DNA of 64,000 nucleotides, taken from the NCBI GenBank assembly GCA_003996215.1, contig QJPP01003111.1, positions 62,001-126,000 of the forward strand. Reading direction: 5' to 3'. Source of the DNA: Jaltomata sinuosa (taxonomy: Eukaryota > Streptophyta > Magnoliopsida > Solanales > Solanaceae). A program made the position numbers and the translations under genes. Numbering within the stretch: position 1 is the stretch's first letter; each line of letters begins with the position of its first letter. Positions 24,849-35,849 of the stretch are shown here, one piece after another. The notes under the pieces are model-generated. The model was not told the origin of the DNA. It did not search any database and saw nothing but the letters and a program-made list of their open reading frames with translations.

Positions 24849-25542
24849 TTTCTTTCTTTGTTTTTGGTTATTGTTTCCTGTTTTTGATGTTCTATAGGGA
24901 ATGCATGGGATGGAAACATGGACAAGGGAAAACAAGGCAAAAATATACCGTGCGGTGGAGGGTGCGGACCGCACAAGCAGTTATGCGCGTCGCACATACA
25001 ACCACACACCAATATAGAAGGCTTAGAGGAAAAGTGAAAAATGGAGGCTACGTGCACTGGGCTGTGCGGGCCGCACAAGCCCAAGTGTGTGTCGCACCTC
25101 CATCGCACCAGAAAATAGATGCATGGGTAAGCCCAAGAGAGAAAAAAAGGGCATGTGCGATACGCCATGTGGTCCGCACCTTGCCTGGTGCGAATTGCAT
25201 GTCACTACACACAGAAGGTAAATTTGAATTTTTAATTGACCTAACCCGTTGATCGACACGACCTAGAGATAACCTGACTGACTCTTCTTCTTCTTTTTCT
25301 TTTAAAATCGCCTCTTTCTCTTCTTTTTCCACCATCTTTCTCCACAACTCTGAAAATCCTCCACCAAAATTCTCTCCAAACCCCTCAAACTCCCATAAAT
25401 CCTTCTCCTCTTCTCACCCAATCTTCTCCACTACTTCTCCATGTCACCACCGTCATTCTCCAGGAGGTCTTCTGGGTCACCATTATTGTAATTCAAAAAA
25501 AAGCTTCAATTTCCATTCATCCCTTCATAATATTCACTTGTG

Positions 25543-26600
25543 GTAAGTTCCCCAATGTTAAATAGTTATTTTTATGATTGTTGGGAACTCATAGTGTGAA
25601 GCATGCTTAGTAGATTAGCCAAGTTGATAATGGGTGAGATCTGGAAATTTTGGGTCCCCAATTTTAAATTGTAATGAGGAAATCTTTTAATGTCAACTTG
25701 GTAGATTGTAAATCTTGACTATGCATGTTGATTTGTAGTAATATTTAGCCTTAATATCTGTGATGGGGTGAAGTCTGAGTAACCCACTTATGACTAGTGC
25801 TTAATTTGGCCTGATGATAGATTGGGTGACGTCGTTCTTAAGGGTAAGTCATCATTAGTCATGAGGTTTTGTTTGATAATTGATAATTGAGGCTGAATGT
25901 TGCTGATTGTATGCCCATGATCCAAATTGAAAATCTAGTTGGGGCGTATGATCTTGTGCGGGGAGGAGGTTAATTGTTGATATGCTTGTTGGTGCCTATT
26001 GTTGCAAGGATGGCTTGATGTTCCCAATGATAGATGGGGTAACGTCAATCTTAAGGGAAGTCGTTGAGTCTTTTCTTGTTGGTTATGTGTTGATGGGAAT
26101 CCAGGGAAGTCGGAGTACCCGAAAGTTATGGTCATGAATCCCCTTTACCTCTTTTGTTATTATGAATTGGTTGCGTGTGGTGCTAAGTGCTGAAGCACAT
26201 CTTGCTGTATGGATCATAGGCGTAACTTACAAGAACACAAGGAACAAAAAATTCCAATTATGCCTTTGTGCATTTCGCATATGATGCATAGATCTTGATG
26301 TGCGGGTCGCACAAGGCATCGCACCAAGTTGAAAAGAAAGTGCAGAACACTGACTTGAGGGGCGAAGCTTGATGCGACATGCAATTTTGATGGTGCGGAT
26401 CACACCAGCTTCGCACATCAATAGAAATATTTCCTGAAGGTTCTGTTGGCTTGTGCGACAACACATGCAACACGCACTCTTCCTAGTGCATTTTGCATTT
26501 GGTCCGCACAAGACTACAAACACCTATTTTGATTTCTAATCTGTAGCATTCCACCCTTAGTATATTTTGTTTTGTTTTTGCTCACAATCTTTGGATGTAG
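25543..26600 (+). other. Putative leader intron of E4 ORF2
   Basis: It starts GTAAGT and ends TGTAG, three bases before the ATG of ORF2, length 1058. The aligned E2 stretch (18078-19122, GTATGT...GCAAG) is 1045 long and ends two bases before the ORF2 ATG. A CT-rich exon-like leader precedes both. No branch point was assigned and there is no transcript evidence, so this is inference. Confidence 0.4.
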
Positions 26601-26603
26601 ACT

Positions 26604-28130
26604 ATGTCTTCTAACAGGGGTAACACCGAGAGGAGCTCACATAGGCCAACTGCTCCCTTCTCCTCCAAACCAACTTCAAAAGGGAAGAAGAAACTCTCGA
26701 TGGCCCATGATCAAGCCTCAGAGGAGGAGAGAGTTTGGTTTGGAATGGAGAGCATGAAAGTAATCTATGATCGTGATAGGGGCAGGTCCTTCAATGAGGA
26801 GGAAAGCTTCAACCTGAATGCAGTGGGAGATAATCTACCCAATATCCTCACTCAGTTTGCTAAGCGCCACTGGCAACCATTTCAGGAAATACACCGGAAC
26901 TATTACAAGGAGTTGGTCTAGGAGCTTTTTGCTTCATACCAAGCCGCCCAAGATGCTAGGGGACACAAAGAGGGTTGTGAGAAATTTCCCACATTGAACT
27001 CCATTATAGTTAGGGGTAAAGAAGTCCATATCACATCAGCTGCCATTAATGCCATCTACTGGAGCAGCCCAATAGATTCAGCACCCACCCTAATAGAAAA
27101 GTTGCTCCTTAGGCACAAACCTCTCGAGTGGGCTTCTCCCATCATTTCTCCTGATACACCCTCTTGGGCCACCATGGGAGCTGAAATCCCCCTCCCGACG
27201 TTGTACTTTGAGGCTCGTTTATGGTATGACTTTGTGCGCACCCATCTTATACCATCTGAGAATGACCAAAAGATCACACACGATGGAGCCATGCTGATAG
27301 CTGCAATCATGGCAGGAGATCATGTCAATGTGGGAGAGGTCATTGCCTTGGTGATAAAAAGGAAGTCCCGAAGGAATGGAGATACTTTTCCTTTCCTGGT
27401 ATTGATCAGCAAATTATGTGCACAAGTCGGTGTCCCCTTCTTTGATTGTGATACTCCTACCCCTGCCATTGGTGTGTTGGATCTTGACAAAAAGACTGAC
27501 CGGGATGCTCCCCGATTCAAAAGGCCTAGGGTTGAAGCATCGGTGGAAGTCGAGGATGATGAATCGGATGTAGACATGCATACTTCTCCACTTTCGCCTA
27601 CTGCCTCACAAGGACACACTCCTCCAGCTACTGTACCCAAGGAGCCACTCAGCCTCCAAGACATTGTTGACAAAACATATATTCATGAGAGGCAGTTGAA
27701 GGATCTGTCAGATGATCTCCCGAGGTTGATTGGCAGGGCATTAAAAGTGGCCATAAAAGAGTTAGTGGAAAGTACTCTCAACCTACGTAAATAAGTGGAT
27801 GCGCGCGAGTCGTCTCTCAAGTCCATTCGGTCGGACATGGCCAAGAAAAAAGGGAAAGCACCGATAATCCAAGAGGACTTGTCCATATTGACTCTCCCTA
27901 GAAGGATTATCGTCCCGTTGGATGACTTGTTTGCTTCATATGCATCCGAGGAGTTGCTTGGTCATGAGAATGAGGAAGCAGAAGATGATGAGAACCCTGT
28001 GTTTAAGAGGGTTCTTCACGACTTCACATTATTGGAAGACTCTTGTAGAGGTGGTACTTGCCCGAGTGGGTAGAATGTTGAGAAAGAAGCTGCTCCTGAT
28101 GATGCTGATGATGTTGATGATGAGGACTAG
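26604..28130 (+). pseudogene. E4 ORF2, Transposase_32-like protein
   Basis: One continuous frame of 508 codons runs from ATG 26604 to TAG 28128, broken by only three stops (TAG 26919, TAA 27792, TAG 28071) and no frameshift. Residues about 131-280 carry the putative plant transposon protein domain: VRGKEVHITSAAINAIY, WYDFVRTHLIPSENDQK, VNVGEVIALVIKRKSRR, LVLISKLCAQVGVPFF. The N-terminus is basic and Ser/Asn-rich. The middle has a basic KRPR patch and an acidic run, then a helical segment, and the tail is acidic (DDADDVDDED). In position it corresponds to the extra ORF of Athila elements, sometimes called env-like. I see no signal peptide or membrane span, so an envelope role is not supported. 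Function is unknown. Confidence 0.7.
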
Positions 28131-30233
28131 ATCCTACAGGGAGTTCCACCCTTTCCCATTGCACTATGAGCATTGAGGATAATGCTTCTTTCATGGGAGG
28201 GGGTGGCTTTCTTTACTTGCTTTTTTGTTCCCGGAGTGGGCTTGAGATAATTTATTGCCCTTGTCGGGCCTATTTGACTATTCTGCTTAGTTTTATTTGG
28301 CCCTTGTCAGACACATTTTGGATAATTGACTGTGATGCTACTTATTTTTTCTTTATTTAGATTATGTTTTCATTTTACTTTGACCTTAATTGTGCCCTCG
28401 ACGGGCTTGAATTTTATTGATGGTGTACCGAGTTGGTCTTACATGCCTCATTGTTCCACTACTCGTGCCTTGCAAATGCGCATGCTAAATGCCTATGCCG
28501 AGGCTTGTTCTTGATTGATTCATGAGCGTGAAAAGTTGTGGATCACCTTGTTGATAGTAGTGTAAAAATAAACTCCGAGGGTTTTCTTAATACTACAGTT
28601 CTTTCCCAAGGAACAAAAATTTTGATTATTTTCCTTTTCTTTTCTTTTGTTTTCGTGTGTCAAACCGGGTTGGTGTTTCCCTATGATAGATTGAGAGGCA
28701 ACTTTCTTAAGGGAAAATTCCAAGTTTAGTTTTAAGATTGAGTCCGTAAATGCTTGTCTCGAAATGGGCCCACCAAAAAACAATTCTTGGTAAATTATTT
28801 TTGAAAAGGAAAAGAGGAAGGGAAATGAATTTTTGAGAAAAAAGGCTTTCTCTTGTCATGACTTGCACACTCTCGCTTTGGCTTGATCAAATCATAAATG
28901 AGTGTGTAATGAACTCGGAATAGCTTGTCAAAAGTCATTTGCCCCAATTGATTGTGGGACTAATAGATGAAGTCTTGTGGCATGATGCCTTTTGCGGTGA
29001 GGCTTTACCTTGGTTCTTGTGTATAAGTGTCATCTAGAACTTGCCCCGAATATGATTCAAGGTAAACTTCTAGGTGTAACCAAGCTTGGGAAATGACCTT
29101 AGGCCCTATTTGATAGCCACTTCACTCAAATGACCTCCCAATGACATCAAATCCTAGTGAACCCCATTGAGCTTCTGACATTTCTTTGAAACCTTTGTAA
29201 TATCTTGACCTTTTTGGAACCTCTATCTTGGAACCCATCCTCCTTAATTGCTTGAAAATGAAATGTAGGCTAAAAGCCTAAGTTTGGGTGGGAAACAAAA
29301 GATAACATAGGCAAATGCCTAAGTTTGGGGGGTGCATGTGATCAAATGAGGTGAAGAAAAGGAATGCACTTCAAGTGCAAGGTAGAACCTTGATTCGAGA
29401 ATTGAAAAGTGCTCCAAAAGATCAATCCAATGAGCAAATTGAAAAGCAAAAATAGGTGCTACCAAGTGTAGGTGATATAAGGTGTGAATGATCATGAGGC
29501 AAAAAGGAGAAATCTTGGGTTGTTTGAGGGAGAAATAAGGTGAAGTTGAAAATTGAAAAATATGAGCGGTGTTTGAAATGAAAACAAAGAGCATTAGGGA
29601 GGTATAGTCACTTGAACCAAATGATAACCTCACCTTGGCCCTAGCCAACATCGTAACCCGTAAGTCCTTGGTGATTTTGAGCTTGCCTACCCTATATTAG
29701 TGGCGATCTACATGAAGGGCAAGCCTATGGTTTGATGCGTATGCACTTGAACTTCTTTGAGAGAGTAAGAGTCTTCTTGGGTCTCCCATAATCCCATACT
29801 TAGTGAACTAAATGATTGTGAGTGGGATTCTCCCTTGTGGTGAGTGGCTTCATGCACTCGAATCGAAGCATGAGTCTCTATTTTAATTAAGGGGAATGAA
29901 TGAGACAAGTTGTGTGAAGAATCTTGAGGCAAACCTTGAAGGTCCATGCCAATGACTTGAGAAGCTTTAATGTCTTGCTTTAAATTCCCTTGAGTTTTGA
30001 ATGAAATATGATATCCTTTGAATAAAAGGTTTTGGAAATTAGCAATTGTCGTGGTGGTCCAAATTGAGATAAGCATTGTAGTTAAGTCTTTTGTTTGAGT
30101 CGTTTGTTCGTTTCTTTTTCTTAATTTTTTAGTGTAGAGTAGTTTTTGTGCCTTAATTAAGCCTTAGCATAATTCATTCCTTGCCGTGTGAGTATCTTAC
30201 TTAAGGACAAGCAATAGTTCAAGTTTGGGAGTT
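28131..30233 (+). other. E4 3' non-coding region
   Basis: There are no credible genes; open frames on the minus strand (29319-29651, 29708-30076) lack family resemblance. The region holds a G-rich stretch after ORF2 (near 28193), another copy of the tatgatagattg...cttaaggg motif (about 28682-28711), and two polypurine-like tracts at about 29275 and 29310 that resemble the true tract at the 3' LTR. Confidence 0.5.
30220..30233 (+). other. E4 polypurine tract
   Basis: CAAGTTTGGGAGTT lies directly before the 3' LTR start TGATAAG. The aagtttggg core is usual in Athila-type elements. Confidence 0.75.
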
Positions 30234-31705
30234 TGATAAGTCGGTAATCTACCAACTTATTGAACCTATATCCATGAATTATGGGTATGTTTTGAATCGA
30301 TTTAGAGGTTCTTATGACCTTTATTGATGTCTATGCAGGTACTTTGGATAAAAGAGGAGAAACAAAGATATGGACCCAAAAAGATCCAAAAAGGAGCTAA
30401 GTGTGAAGAGTTGAGAAAAGCTGGAGAATCTGCCGAGAGGTGCGGTGGTTGTGCAACACACACAAGCCGAGGTGTGGTTTGCACCTCCTCTGTATGAAGA
30501 TGCAAAGATGACTGAAGATTCTACTAAGGAGTGCGGTCGCCATGCAACACACACATCCCGTGGTGCAAAACGCACCACCTTTGCACAAAGCCTACTTAGG
30601 CGGCTGAAGTCACTGGTCAACCTGAAGCAGGTGTACGATGCGCACACTGCAATGTGTGGACTACACGCCACATTGCACACCACCTAGAGGGCAATTTTGT
30701 CCTAAATTTATGTGATGATTTGGGAACATATAAAAGGCAATTTTAGGCTTATTTTGTATATACAATTTTGAGCAGAGATTTTCAGAGAGAGAACTTGGAG
30801 AATTTTTGGCTTGTAAACACTTTTCTCCATCTCCATTGAGAGAGGGTTTTTAATCCAATCTTTTGGTTAACAAATTGTGTACCTAATTTGACTCTAGAAC
30901 TTGAGAATCAACTACAATGGATGGGAATTTGATTTACCCAGCTGGTATATCTTCTCTCCCTTCTATGAGTGGCTAATTTCTCTTGTCTAGGGGTGTATTG
31001 ATGATGGGTTTTATAACTGCTTATCTGATATGGGTCTAATAATTTCAACATGTTTTAATCGAGTAATTTGTGGTTGCAAACATGAATTTACTTTACTTGG
31101 CTATATAATTGCTCGAGAGAGAATTTTGTAGTTGTGGATGTGAAATTACTAGTGGGTACTTGGGAATCCACTTAGATTGGAGGCTAGACATAGCTCCAAT
31201 CGTGGAATCTCCCCTTTAAGGGTCCGAGCTAGAAATAGGATGACCTCTCCAAGCAAATGTTGGTTGGTTATTTAGCACACCGAATGATGTTCTAAATGAA
31301 ATTATTGGATATGTAGATGTTGATCGAGAGATAAAATTCCACACTTATGACCAACGCTACCCATGTCAATAGGTGAGAATTTAAGTGAATTAGTGACTAC
31401 CCTATCCTATAGTGAATGCCCCATCAAAAATGCACCCCTAGTCATCTAGTTCTTATTGGTACACCCATCTCGATTTTATAGTTTTATTTGAATTGAGTTA
31501 GTAGTGAGAACTTTCCCAATTGCCCCATTTTATTGTTTTGGTTTTGTTGAACAATTACTCTCTCTTTGAAATCGCCTCGCACAATTTCTAATTAGTTAAA
31601 TCAGGTACCTTGGGTACGACCCCGACATCCGTTGGGTTTATAAATGTGTTTTGACTACGCGATCATCGTGACCTAGTTGGAGAGCCACAGTTTGAGCGTT
31701 TATCA
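30234..31705 (+). repeat. E4 3' LTR (1472 bp)
   Basis: It begins TGATAAGTCGG and ends GCGTTTATCA, followed by ATTGC. It is nearly the same as 21878-23347, including the dyad cluster (about 30440-30665) and the TATA box at 30729. Confidence 0.9.
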
Positions 31706-31710
31706 ATTGC
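31706..31710. repeat. E4 target-site duplication, right copy
   Basis: ATTGC is identical to 21873-21877 and marks the exact insertion into the E3 LTR. Confidence 0.9.
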
Positions 31711-32230
31711 TGGCTTGTATTACATGGTTACGTTACTTTACTCAACTTTAGTTTATTGTTCTTATCTTTTTTATTGGAGATGGATGATGATCCTACTAGT
31801 ACACGGTGGTTGTGTACTGATTTTGCACTTATTTTCTTTCTATGAGTGCAGGACATCTTCCGGCGGCTGACGCGTGACCTCAATTGTAGTTTTGGCGATT
31901 TCAGGATTCAAGGATGAGTTGTTCTTCCGGGCTACCTTGAATTTGTCCATGTTTAGTTATAACCCACTTGTTTCAGGCTTAAACTCTTGCTTTTATTTTG
32001 GGGTTGCATCCCTGTTCTAGAATTTTAGTAGATTTTTGGTACGGTGACTTTCAGTTTCTAGGGGATTTTTGAAAGTTGTTATTAGTTTTTGAATAGATGT
32101 GAATGATAGTTTACATTTAAAATGCGAACTGGTTTTGAGATATTAGATTATGCTAAGTTTTGGGTTAATATTGGTTCGCTCATTCAGGGTTTTTGGGTGG
32201 GTGCCACTCACGATGGGTTGGGTCATGACA
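31711..32230 (+). repeat. E3 5' LTR, second part
   Basis: The E3 LTR continues after E4. It ends GGGTTGGGTCATGACA, a form typical of Tekay LTR ends (GGGTCGTGACA), and is followed at once by the primer site. Confidence 0.75.
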
Positions 32231-32234
32231 AAGA

Positions 32235-32246
32235 TGGTATCAGAGC
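32235..32246 (+). other. E3 primer binding site (initiator-Met tRNA)
   Basis: TGGTATCAGAGC begins 5 bases after the LTR end and is an exact match to the usual initiator-Met primer core. Confidence 0.9.
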
Positions 32247-32448
32247 CCTAGATTCGTTGATCTCGTCGTACCAAAATGGGTCTAGTAGAGTCTTGTGGAC
32301 CGGTATAGAGACATCTATACTTTTCTTCGAGAGGCTATGGAACTTTAGGAAAACTATCTTTTCTTTCTTCCTTCGTGTTGTAACTTGATTCTAATTAGTA
32401 TCTGGTGATACAAATTGGTATCTTACTCCTTTCACTCTTTGTTCGCAG

Positions 32449-33880
32449 ATGGTTAATAGCATGAATAACGGAGCGAGGACAGTGGTCTCCATAGATGGCC
32501 CAGCGGCCAGGGAAAGGGGCAAGTGTAGGGGCAGATGTAGAGGCAGAGGTAGGACAACACCCAACGGGAGTGAAGCTAAGGCAGTTGCTAGACCAAGAGA
32601 GGCGACCCCTTCCCCACCCCAGGATCATGTTGAGGAAGAAGTAGAGGTGGTTGTCGAGGAGGGCACAGAACAGGAGGAGGCGGTACCGGCTTAAAGTGCA
32701 GGCCTTCCCCCTATAACATCTGAAGCATTTCAGCAAGTGTGGAGATTTTTGAGTAGACTGGTTGGTGCGGGAGAAACCCCCACGGGTAATGTAGATCAAT
32801 TCCAAGCACCCAACCAGCAGTTGCAATGGCTCCTAGGATAGATGCAACATCAGGTACTGATGAGTTCTTTCGTCCAATGCTAGGACTGATTATGACAGGG
32901 AATGAGTATGATATTTTGACTAAGTTTTTGAAGCTGAAACCTCCTACGTTTCAAGGTACCGAGAAGAAAGATGCTTATGAATTTATCTTGGATTGTTATG
33001 AGAGGCTACATAAGCAGGGCATTGTACAATAACATAGGGTTGAGTTTGTCACTTTTCAGCTGCAGGGTGATGCTAAGAAATGGTGGAGGTCTCTGTGAAA
33101 TGTCGGTCATCTTTTTTGATTCCTCTGACTTAGATGGAGTTTTATGCTCTCTTCTTAGAGAAGTATCTGCCTCATACCTTGAGGGATCGCAAAAAAGGAT
33201 AGTTCCTAGCTCTGAAACAGGGCATCATGGTCATGCCTTGTCGCATTTTGCTACTCAGTTATTGGGCACCAAAGAGGAGATGTTTTGTTTGTTTGTGAAA
33301 GGCTTGAATACTGAATTGCAAGTGTTTTCTGTGCACATGACTTTAGCAGGGAAGAGCTTTAATGAGGTCACAGACTATGTAAAGAAATTAGAAGGGGTCA
33401 GCCAGGTTGGGACGACTAAAATGTTAGCCAAGAAGTCCCATAACGATGGAAATTTTAGTGGTTCATACTCCAGGGGCCATAATCAGCAGGTGTATTCTAC
33501 TCGTTCTATTCATTCTGCCTTGCCAGCTGCTACAGGTGGTCGTCCGGGAGCTAGTCAGCAGTTTTCAGCTCCTAGAGGCTAGGGAGCTTCTTATACATCT
33601 ACCAGCAGGCCTACTCTTGATTGTGGGTGTTTCCATTATGGTGATCGGGGTCACTTCAAGAAGGAGTGCCACAGACAGATGGGTACTCAGACTCAACAGC
33701 AGTCGAAGGCTGTGGTTCTAGCAGGTAGAGCTGGCTATGCTAGAGGTCATCCATAAGGTGGACGGGGTAACTTTTAGAGAGGTTGGAAAGACAGAGGTAA
33801 TGGTGTCACGGGTAAGGGAGTGGCACATCCAGCTAGGGATGTTGCTCAGATTGATGACCGAGCTCATTGTTAAGCTTTTC
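32449..33880 (+). pseudogene. gag: E3 gag
   Basis: It starts at ATG 32449 after TTCGCAG. The N-terminus is Arg/Gly-rich, followed by a Pro/Glu-rich linker. The gag core is seen in pieces in different frames: FLKLKPPTFQGTEKKDAYEF (about 32920), FQLQGDAKKWWRSL (about 33053), then FVKGLNTELQVFSVHM (about 33290). The zinc knuckle at 33628-33669 reads CFHYGDRGHFKKEC, with the second cysteine replaced by tyrosine. At least three frame changes and several stops occur, so it is a pseudogene. Confidence 0.75.
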
Positions 33881-34370
33881 CAGGGAAGTCTGAGGCTGAG
33901 GCATTAGACACGGTGATCACAAGTGAAATTCTTATCTGTGATAGGATGACTTCTGTACTATTTGACCCAGGTTTTACTTAATTTTATATGTCTATGAATT
34001 TTTCTTTTGGTCTGGATTTGGTTTGTGATGTCCTCGATTCCCCTATTCATGTTTCTACCCAGTTAGAGAATCTGTGATAGTGACTCATGTTTATCGTACT
34101 TGTCCTGTGGTATATGTGGGGTTGAAGACTTGGGTAGATTTAGTTATTCTAGATATGGTAAACTTTGATGTTATTTTTGGGATGACCTGGTTGTCGCCAT
34201 ATCATGCAGTGTTGAATTTTAATACTAAGACTGTGGCTCTAGAAATTCTGGGCAAAGATAGGCTAGAGTGGGAAGGTGTGTACAGGCCTAAGACGGTAAA
34301 AATCATATCATTTGTTCAGGCTAGGAAGCTGGTGGGGAGAGGGTATTTGGCCTTCTTTTCTTATCTCTGA
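33881..34370 (+). pseudogene. E3 aspartic protease
   Basis: The active-site region reads SVLFDPGFT and then a stop at about 33950-33980 (the family form is LFDPGSTHSF). The second conserved part, NFDVIFGMTWLSPYHAVLNF at about 34165-34225, matches the protease C-terminal motif (DFDVILGMDWL). The frame from 34074 to 34370 is clean. Broken by stops upstream. Confidence 0.7.
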
Positions 34371-35150
34371 GATGATAGTGTGGAGTCCTCATCGATTGAG
34401 TCAGTTTTGGTTATTTCAAAATTTCAAGAGGTGTTTCTGGTGGATTCGCCTGGTATGCATCCGTATAGAGACATTGATTTTTGTATAGACTTGGAGTCGG
34501 GCACTCGCCCAATTTCTATTCCTCCTTATCATATGGCTCCAGTAGAGTTGAGGGAAAAACTCAGCTTCAGGAACTCTTAGATAAGGGTTTTGTCCATCCT
34601 AGTGCTTCACAATGGGGTGCTCCGGTATTGTTTGTGAAAAAGAAGGATGGTAGTATGCGGATGTGCATAGACTACAGGAAATTGAACAAGGTTACCATCC
34701 GGAACAAGTACTCTTTACTCCGTATAGATTATCTCTTTGACTAGTTAAAGAGTGCATCTGTGTTTTCAAAATTGACTTAAGGTCACGGTACTATCACTTA
34801 AATATTAGGCATGAGGACATCCCTAAGACTGCTTTTCATACTCGGTATGGGAATTACGAGTTCCTAGTGATTTCATTTGGGTTGACCAATGCACCGGCAA
34901 CATTCATGAGTTTGATGAATGGGGTATTTAAGTCTTATCTGGATTCGTTCATCATTGTGTTTATAGATGACATTTTGATCTACTCCAAGAGTAGGGAGGA
35001 GCTTGCTGATCATGTCCGTAGCGTGTTGGATATCTTGAGGCACCAGAAACTATATGCAAAGCTTTCCAAGTGTGAATTTTGGTTAACCTCAATCGCCTTC
35101 TTAGGGCATGTGGTGTCAGAAAAAAGGGTGATAGTGGATCCCTAGAAGAT
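34371..35150 (+). pseudogene. E3 reverse transcriptase
   Basis: It begins with the conserved RDIDFCIDLESGTRPISIPP (about 34470). After a frame change come KKKDGSMRMCIDYRKLNKVT (about 34638-34700) and then FGLTNAPATFMSLMN. The catalytic box FIDD has its two Asp codons at 34966-34971. The end is the connection motif KLSKCEFWL and FLGHVVS. Interruptions: a frameshift at about 34555, several stops and shifts at 34740-34860, and a stop at about 35143. It copied the element RNA into DNA when intact. Confidence 0.8.
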
Positions 35151-35183
35151 TGAGGTATTAAGAGTTGGGTCCGGCCAAGCTCT

Positions 35184-35720
35184 GTGACTGAGGTGAGGAG
35201 TTTTGTGGGGCTTGCAGGCTACTACTATAGATTTGTCAAGGATTTTGCATCCATCACTACACACTTGATAAGGTTGACTCAGAAAGAGGTACTGTTTGTG
35301 TCATTCGACAAGTGTGAGGAGGGCTTTCAAAAGCTCAAGACACTTCTTACTACAACTCCCATTCTATCATTGCCGATTGAAGGTAAGGATTTCATTGTAT
35401 ATTGTGATGCTTCACATTCGGGTTTGGGTGTTGTGTTAATGAAGGATAGGAATGTTATAGCATATTCCTCTAGAAAGTTGAAGGCTCATGAGAAAAATTA
35501 TCCAACCCATGACTTGGAGTTGGCAACAGTGGTTTTTGCACTCAAAATATTGAGACACTATCTCTATGGTGTCAAGTGTGAAGTGTTCACTGATTATCAC
35601 AGTCTCCCGCATATATTCAGTTAAAAGGACTTGAATCTGAGGAAGAGGAGGTGGATAGATTTGTTGAAAGATTATGATGTGACCATCCAGTATCATTCGG
35701 GTAAGGCTAATATGGTGGCA
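35184..35720 (+). pseudogene. E3 RNase H
   Basis: Starts at the RT thumb motif EVRSFVGLAGYYYRFVKDF. RNase H follows: FIVYCDASHSGLGVVLM (first acidic residue), the basic YPTHDLELATVVFALK (catalytic Glu region), then EVFTDYHSL (third acidic residue; DHKSL or DHRSL is usual). A stop at about 35622, then NLRKRRWIDLLKDYDVTI and YHSGKANMVAAALSR. Almost one frame, with one or two stops. Confidence 0.8.
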
Positions 35721-35849
35721 GCCGCATTGAGTCGGAAGACCATCAGGACGGGCAGTTTGGCTTGTTTGGGGGTATCTAAACAACCATTGGCAAAGGAGAT
35801 TTGGGATCTAGAATCTAAGTTTATGCAACTGGGCATCTCAGAATAGGGT

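Larger units (their letters stand above)
24793..26603 (+). other. E4 non-coding leader of ORF2
   Basis: In order it holds the hairpin motif (24831), a cluster of GTGCGGNCCGCAC-type dyads (about 24952-25205), an AT-rich stretch, a long CT-rich leader (about 25270-25500), a donor-like GTAAGT at 25543, four blocks shared with E2 in the same order and similar spacing (25767, 25813, 26027, 26104), a second cluster of GTGCG boxes (about 26265-26512), and an AG at 26599-26600 just before the ORF2 ATG at 26604. The layout resembles a promoter, a 5' leader and a leader intron. Confidence 0.55.
21878..31705 (+). mobile_element. E4: complete Athila-like non-autonomous element (gag plus ORF2)
   Basis: All structural parts are present: two LTRs of about 1.47 kb with TGATAA...TTATCA ends, a 5-base duplication ATTGC, an Asp-tRNA type primer site, and a polypurine tract. 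The interior of about 6.9 kb holds a damaged gag, the hairpin motif, a 1.8-kb leader, a nearly intact ORF2, and a 2.1-kb 3' region. Protease, RT, RNase H and integrase are absent. E4 lies in E3's 5' LTR in the same orientation. LTR copies are very similar apart from scattered substitutions and two indels of about 40 bases, so E4 is younger than E3. Movement must have used enzymes of another element. Confidence 0.9.

Noticed and set aside
27056..27886. Minus-strand frames opposite E4 ORF2
   Set aside because: They are mirror frames of a real coding region with clear domain motifs on the plus strand.
28094..28127. A GAT-type microsatellite
   Set aside because: It is in frame with ORF2 and encodes its acidic Asp-rich tail, so it is treated as part of that gene.
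26604..28130. Reading E4 ORF2 as an envelope protein because of its place after gag in an Athila-like element
   Set aside because: No signal peptide, membrane span or fusion-like segment is visible; the motifs fit the putative plant transposon protein family.
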